A stretch of DNA of 10,316 nt from Deltaproteobacteria bacterium (lineage in GTDB: Bacteria; Myxococcota_A; UBA9160; SMWR01): the NCBI GenBank assembly GCA_029261905.1, contig JAJDAM010000011.1:1-10316 (forward strand), written 5' to 3'. The number at the start of each line of letters is the position of its first letter. Position 1 is the stretch's first letter. The notes under the pieces are model-generated. The model saw only the letters and a program-made list of their open reading frames with translations, did not search any database and was not told the origin of the DNA. Of the stretch, positions 7,284-10,316 are shown piece after piece. A program made the translations under genes and the position numbers.

Positions 7284-8039
7284 TCAGGGCGTTCCGCCGT
7301 CGATGCGGAGAATCGCTCCGGTCGTGAAGCTGGAAGCATCGCTCGCAAAGTACAAAGCCGCACCCACCACTTCATCCGCTTGCCCACCGCGTTTCATGGC
7401 GATACTCAGCTTCGCTTGTTTCTCGAATGCCTCCATGTTCCAGGCCTTGCTGATGTCGGTGAGGAACGGGCCCGCCTGGATGCAATTGACCCGCACCTTC
7501 GGCCCCAACGCACGCGCGAATCCAACGGTCATCGCATTCAACCCGGCCTTCGCGGCGCCGTAAGGGATCTCGGCCGGCGACGGGCTGACTGCCGCGATGC
7601 TGCTGATGTTGATGATCGAACCGCCCTCGCCCTTCGCCATGCGTTCGCCGATCAGCGCACTCAACCGAAACGGACCCTTCAAATTGACGCCCAGCACCTT
7701 GTCGTAGAGCTCCTCAGAGATCTCGCTGAGGCTGTCGTACAGCGGCGACATCCCGGCGTTGTTCACCAACACGTCGACATGGCCGAACCGCTCATAGGCG
7801 GCGTCGACGAGCCCGTCGAGCTGGTCCCACTCGCCGACGTGAAACGCATACGGCAGTGCACTGCGACCCGTCGACTTCTCGATTTCCTCTGCGACCCGCT
7901 CGCAGTTGTCGAGTTTGCGGCTCGCAACCACGACATCGGCTCCCGCCTCCGCGAACCCCATCGCCATTTCTTTTCCCAGCCCCCGGCTCCCGCCGGTGAC
8001 GATCGCCACCTTGCCGCTCAGGTCGAATCGATCGGTCAT
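7284..8039 (-). CDS. Classical short-chain dehydrogenase/reductase (SDR), probably NADP(H)-dependent
   Basis: This is a 251-residue classical SDR. It has TGGSRGLG (15-22), Arg41 in 'ASRK' after beta-2 (NADP(H)-type), NNAG (93-96), Asn119, and the catalytic triad Ser147, Tyr160 and Lys164 ('YGAAK'). The C-terminal 'ILRIDGG' is the family end. It resembles 3-oxoacyl-ACP reductase/gluconate 5-dehydrogenase-like SDRs, and the exact substrate cannot be assigned. The ATG at 8039 is used; GGAGGAG (plus-strand 8051-8057) lies 11 bases upstream, a rather long spacing. An in-frame GTG at 8051 overlaps that ribosome site and is unlikely. It is the first gene of the three-gene minus operon and diverges from the second LLM oxidoreductase. 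Confidence 0.93.
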   Translation of the reverse strand: MTDRFDLSGKVAIVTGGSRGLGKEMAMGFAEAGADVVVASRKLDNCERVAEEIEKSTGRSALPYAFHVGEWDQLDGLVDAAYERFGHVDVLVNNAGMSPLYDSLSEISEELYDKVLGVNLKGPFRLSALIGERMAKGEGGSIINISSIAAVSPSPAEIPYGAAKAGLNAMTVGFARALGPKVRVNCIQAGPFLTDISKAWNMEAFEKQAKLSIAMKRGGQADEVVGAALYFASDASSFTTGAILRIDGGTP

Positions 8040-8172
8040 GACGGTCTTCACTCCTCCGACTTCCGGTTGGTCGCATCGTGCGAGCGCTCGTGCGCTCCTA
8101 CGTAACACCGACGAACTGCTACTGTCCACATTCGATCCGCTGTTCGAAACCAACGCGTCCTGGGAGAACTCT
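8040..8172. promoter_or_regulatory. Divergent intergenic control region between the SDR operon and the second LLM oxidoreductase
   Basis: These 133 bases separate the outward-facing SDR and LLM genes. They contain a perfect 10-base palindrome CGAGCGCTCG at 8081-8090, flanked by direct TCGTGCG copies at 8076-8082 and 8088-8094. That arrangement is compatible with a regulator site but could arise by chance in GC-rich DNA. No clear -35/-10 pair was found. Confidence 0.4.
8162..8166 (+). promoter_or_regulatory. Ribosome binding site deciding the second LLM start
   Basis: GGGAG lies 6 bases before the ATG at 8173. The reading frame stays open upstream to 7906 inside the opposite-strand SDR gene. 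This site and the family-type N-terminus MRFGIFYEHQ fix the start here. Confidence 0.6.
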
Positions 8173-9534
8173 ATGCGATTCGGAATCTTCTACGAACACC
8201 AGCTGCCGCGCCCGTGGGAAGAAGGCGACGAGTACCGGCTACTCCAGGATGCGCTGACGCAAGTGGAGTTCGCCGACAAGATCGGCATCGAATACGTCGG
8301 GGAAGTCGAACACCATTTTCTCGAGGAGTATTCGCATTCGAGTGCGCCAGAAGTTTTTCTGGCCGCCGCCAGCCAGCGCACCAAGGACATCCGCCTGGGT
8401 CACGGCATCATCCAGACCTCGCCGCTCTACAACCACCCCGCCCGCACCGCCGAGCGTGTCGCGACGCTCGACCTGATCAGCGGTGGTCGGGTCGAATTCG
8501 GTACAGGCGAATCCGCAACCACAGGCGAAATGGGCGGATTCAACGTCGACCCTGCATTGAAGCGCGAGCAGTGGCGAGAGGGGCTCGAAGTCGCCGTCCG
8601 CTGCATGACCGAGGTGCCGTTTTCGGGTGTCGACGGAAAATGGGTCCAGATGCCGCCGCGCAATGTGGTGCCGAAGCCAATGCAACGCCCGCATCCGCCG
8701 CTGTGGGTCGCCGCCTCGCGACGCGAGACCATCATGCTCGCCGCAGAGTCGGGGCTCGGTGCATTGACCTTCGCGTTCGTCGATCCTGAGGAAGCGGTCG
8801 AATGGATCGACGCGCACGAGCGACGCCTGGCACGTTGCGTTCCGATCGGCGAGACCGTCAACACCGACATCGCCTGTGTATCGCCGATGATGGTTCACAA
8901 CGACGAACGCGAAGCGATCCGCCGCGGCCTCGAGGGCGGCAACTTCTTCGGCTATTCGTTGGCCTTCTACGCGGTGTTCGGCGACCAGATTCCCGGTGTC
9001 ACGAACCTTTGGGAAGACTTTCAGAGCAAGCGTCGCGAAAAGGGCTACGACCCGGACGCAGCGGTCGACCAACAACAAAGCGAACTCGGAGCGAAGATCT
9101 CACAGGGTGAGACATCGGCTCTGCGAGGTGCCGTGGGCACGCCAGACCAGTTGCGCAGCTACCTGCGCCGCTTCGAAGAAGCGGGCGTCGACCAGTTGAT
9201 ATTCATCATGCAAGCCGGAAAGAACAAGCACGAAGACATCATGGAAGCACTCGAACTCTTCGCCCGCGAAGTCCAACCCGAGTTCAAGGACCGCGACGAA
9301 AAACAACGCGCCGCAAAAGCCGCCCGACTCGAACCACTCGTCGAGGCGGCACTCGAACGCAAAGAACGCAAAGCCCCTAAGATCCCCGACGGCTACTCGG
9401 TCCCCGCAGTTGCAAAAGAGATCTTCAAACAAATGGGCGGAGACGAACTACTCGAACAAGTCGCCACCGAGAGCGCACTCGGTGGCGGCGGCCTACGAGA
9501 CAAGATGCCGCGAGAGCGAGCACCCAAGGACTAG
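8173..9534 (+). CDS. LLM-class flavin-dependent oxidoreductase (bacterial luciferase/alkanal monooxygenase-like) with C-terminal extension
   Basis: This 453-residue protein has an N-terminal luciferase-like TIM barrel. It begins 'MRFGIFYEHQLPRPW', followed by 'VGEVEHHFLEEYSHSSAPEV' (42-61), 'LGHGIIQTSPLYNHPARTAERVA' split across 75-97, 'LISGGRVEFGTGES' (101-114), 'PHPPLWVAASR' (173-183), and 'GTPDQLRSYLRRFEEAGVDQ' (322-341). The EHH and 'SGGRVEFG' pattern matches the monooxygenase-like branch using reduced FMN. The family core ends near 372. A further 80 residues, rich in Lys, Arg and Glu (373-405) and then Gly-rich (437-440), form an extension of unknown role. The cognate flavin reductase is not in the window. 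The gene diverges from a two-SDR operon. A weak hairpin (9536-9553, no T-tract) lies just after its stop. Confidence 0.92.
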   Translation: MRFGIFYEHQLPRPWEEGDEYRLLQDALTQVEFADKIGIEYVGEVEHHFLEEYSHSSAPEVFLAAASQRTKDIRLGHGIIQTSPLYNHPARTAERVATLDLISGGRVEFGTGESATTGEMGGFNVDPALKREQWREGLEVAVRCMTEVPFSGVDGKWVQMPPRNVVPKPMQRPHPPLWVAASRRETIMLAAESGLGALTFAFVDPEEAVEWIDAHERRLARCVPIGETVNTDIACVSPMMVHNDEREAIRRGLEGGNFFGYSLAFYAVFGDQIPGVTNLWEDFQSKRREKGYDPDAAVDQQQSELGAKISQGETSALRGAVGTPDQLRSYLRRFEEAGVDQLIFIMQAGKNKHEDIMEALELFAREVQPEFKDRDEKQRAAKAARLEPLVEAALERKERKAPKIPDGYSVPAVAKEIFKQMGGDELLEQVATESALGGGGLRDKMPRERAPKD

Positions 9535-9535
9535 C

Positions 9536-9553
9536 AGCCGCGGTCATGTGGCT
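9536..9553 (+). other. Small hairpin after the LLM stop codon
   Basis: AGCCGC (9536-9541) pairs with GTGGCT (9548-9553), with one G-T wobble and a 6-base loop. It lies between the LLM stop and the P-loop start. It lacks a T-run, so it is at best a weak terminator or transcript-end stabiliser. Confidence 0.2.
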
Positions 9554-9567
9554 CTGAGAGTATGACG

Positions 9568-10041
9568 ATGTTACATCTGGTTGTGGGTCTACCTTGCTCG
9601 GGCAAAACCACATTCGCCAAGAATCTGGAAAAGGAGATCGGCGCCCTCCGATTGACACCGGACGAATGGCAGCTCCGTCTTTTCGGGCAAGATCTCGACC
9701 ACGCTGATCACGACTGGCGCCACGGCACAATCGAAGATCTCATGTGGCAAGTAGCTGCTTCTGTCCTGGGGCATGGTATACCCGTAATCTTGGATTACGG
9801 ATTCTGGGCAAAGATCGAACGAGATGATTACCGGAGTCGCGCCGAGACTCTAAACGTCGCGACGAAGATTCACTTCCTCGATACGCCCAAAGAGATACTT
9901 CTTCGTAGAGTCGAAATCCGGAACGAACTCAACAAAGACCAGTCCTTCGTAATCCCGCCCGAGAAAATAATCGAATGGCACGCTGCATTCGAGCCACCAG
10001 ACAAAGAGGAACTACACCAAGACGAGACGCCCGCCACATAA
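9568..10041 (+). CDS. Small P-loop ATP-binding protein, AAA_33/zeta-toxin-like kinase fold
   Basis: This protein of about 157 residues begins with a Walker A motif, GLPCSGKT (7-14), directly after the first beta strand. It continues with 'LTPDEW' (Asp32, in the position where related kinases bind substrate or Mg2+) and a Walker B-like 'VILDYGFW' (Asp76). An arginine-rich lid segment 'EILLRRVEIR' (Arg113/Arg114) follows. This is the layout of stand-alone AAA_33 kinases, related to zeta toxins, polynucleotide kinases and chloramphenicol phosphotransferase. The substrate is unknown. Two ATGs are in frame, at 9562 and 9568. The second is preferred because GAGAG (9556-9560) lies 7 bases before it and only 1 before the first. 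Hand counts over five 60-base lines give about 51% GC, clearly below the neighbours, suggesting recent acquisition. No antitoxin-like gene is adjacent upstream. Confidence 0.85.
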   Translation: MLHLVVGLPCSGKTTFAKNLEKEIGALRLTPDEWQLRLFGQDLDHADHDWRHGTIEDLMWQVAASVLGHGIPVILDYGFWAKIERDDYRSRAETLNVATKIHFLDTPKEILLRRVEIRNELNKDQSFVIPPEKIIEWHAAFEPPDKEELHQDETPAT

Positions 10042-10316
10042 CATGCAACCGAACTCACGCGTCGCTCAACGCCTCCTTCAAACGTGGCAACCCGCCACGT
10101 GGCTCCCAAACGCCAAACACACCGAAGGACGTCGACGAGCCTTCCCCCAACCAGCCCAACCACACGCCGACCCCGCTCCCCCCAGCCCTGCACCAACACC
10201 ACGAACACCCAGCACCCGTAGCGGGGGGGGGGGGGGGCGCGGCGCCCGGGAAGGGCCAACATAGTAAGAAGCCCCCCCGCCCCCCACCCCCCAACAAACA
10301 ACCCCCAATAGAGTAC
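10042..10316. other. Right-end non-coding, T-poor stretch degrading into homopolymer runs
   Basis: No convincing gene is seen in these 275 bases. From 10042 to about 10220 the plus strand is rich in C and A and very poor in T. Beyond that lie 15 consecutive G (10223-10237) and C-runs of 7, 6, 6 and 5 (10272-10306). Short open frames here have proline- or glycine-rich, low-complexity translations without ribosome sites. The terminal 95 bases look like read or assembly artefact at a contig end. Confidence 0.6.
10082..10100. repeat. Perfect 7-bp inverted repeat (hairpin) downstream of the P-loop gene
   Basis: ACGTGGC (10082-10088) and GCCACGT (10094-10100) are exact inverse complements around a 5-base loop AACCC, 40 bases after the P-loop stop codon. 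There is no following T-run on either strand, so it is not a standard intrinsic terminator. It could still protect or end the transcript, or be part of a dispersed repeat. Confidence 0.45.

Noticed and set aside
7906..8172. An upstream extension of the second LLM protein by 89 residues
   Set aside because: It overlaps the start of the opposite-strand SDR and does not resemble the family. A ribosome site at 8162-8166 marks the ATG at 8173.
8239..9078. A 279-codon minus-strand frame inside the second LLM gene
   Set aside because: It has no motif and no supported start, and lies entirely within a clear LLM coding sequence on the other strand.
9568..10041. A toxin-antitoxin system based on the zeta-like P-loop protein
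   Set aside because: No small antitoxin-like gene lies immediately upstream or visibly downstream, and the fold is shared by many non-toxic kinases.
10272..10306. G-quadruplex-forming element on the minus strand
   Set aside because: The runs lie in the terminal segment that looks like sequencing or assembly error, so a biological role should not be assumed.

Overview
The window is a high-GC bacterial stretch (about 60-70% GC by eye over most of it) coding almost wall to wall for oxidoreductases. It has no rRNA, tRNA, CRISPR array, insertion sequence or phage gene. Several short-chain dehydrogenases, two luciferase-like (LLM) flavin or F420 oxidoreductases and a cytoplasmic molybdopterin enzyme are typical of metabolically versatile soil or marine bacteria such as Myxococcota, Binatota-like 'deltaproteobacteria' or actinobacteria. 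The sequence does not fix the phylum. The degraded, homopolymer-rich right end suggests the end of a draft or metagenome contig.

Layout, left to right. (1) On the minus strand, the first 17 codons of a MOSC-domain protein run off the left edge, 100 bases downstream of a 708-residue molybdopterin oxidoreductase (153-2279). The two look like a molybdenum-related unit. (2) Divergent from it, on plus, is a phosphoglycolate-phosphatase-like HAD hydrolase (2370-3029). (3) Convergent with that is a classical SDR (3066-3815, minus). It shares a 160-base divergent control region with an LLM oxidoreductase (3976-4923, plus). (4) A tight three-gene minus operon follows: classical SDR (7284-8039), retinol-dehydrogenase-like SDR (6306-7271) and a polytopic membrane protein (4931-6304), with gaps of 12 and 1 bases. 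(5) Divergent from this operon is a second, larger LLM oxidoreductase with a charged C-terminal tail (8173-9534, plus). (6) A small P-loop kinase-like protein (9568-10041, plus) has visibly lower GC. (7) The last 275 bases are T-poor, carry a small hairpin and end in a 15-G run and C-runs that look like assembly or read artefact.

The most notable organisation is that 'SDR divergent from LLM oxidoreductase' occurs twice within about 5 kb, using unrelated LLM subfamilies. One inference is a catabolic or detoxifying island in which LLM enzymes oxidise or reduce a hydrophobic substrate and SDRs interconvert the resulting alcohols and ketones. No substrate can be named from sequence. No regulator, transporter or CoA-ligase gene lies inside the window. 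I found no convincing evidence of an entirely new type of system; the points most worth a second look are the molybdenum enzyme's unusual active-site segment, the repeated divergent architecture and the low-GC P-loop gene.
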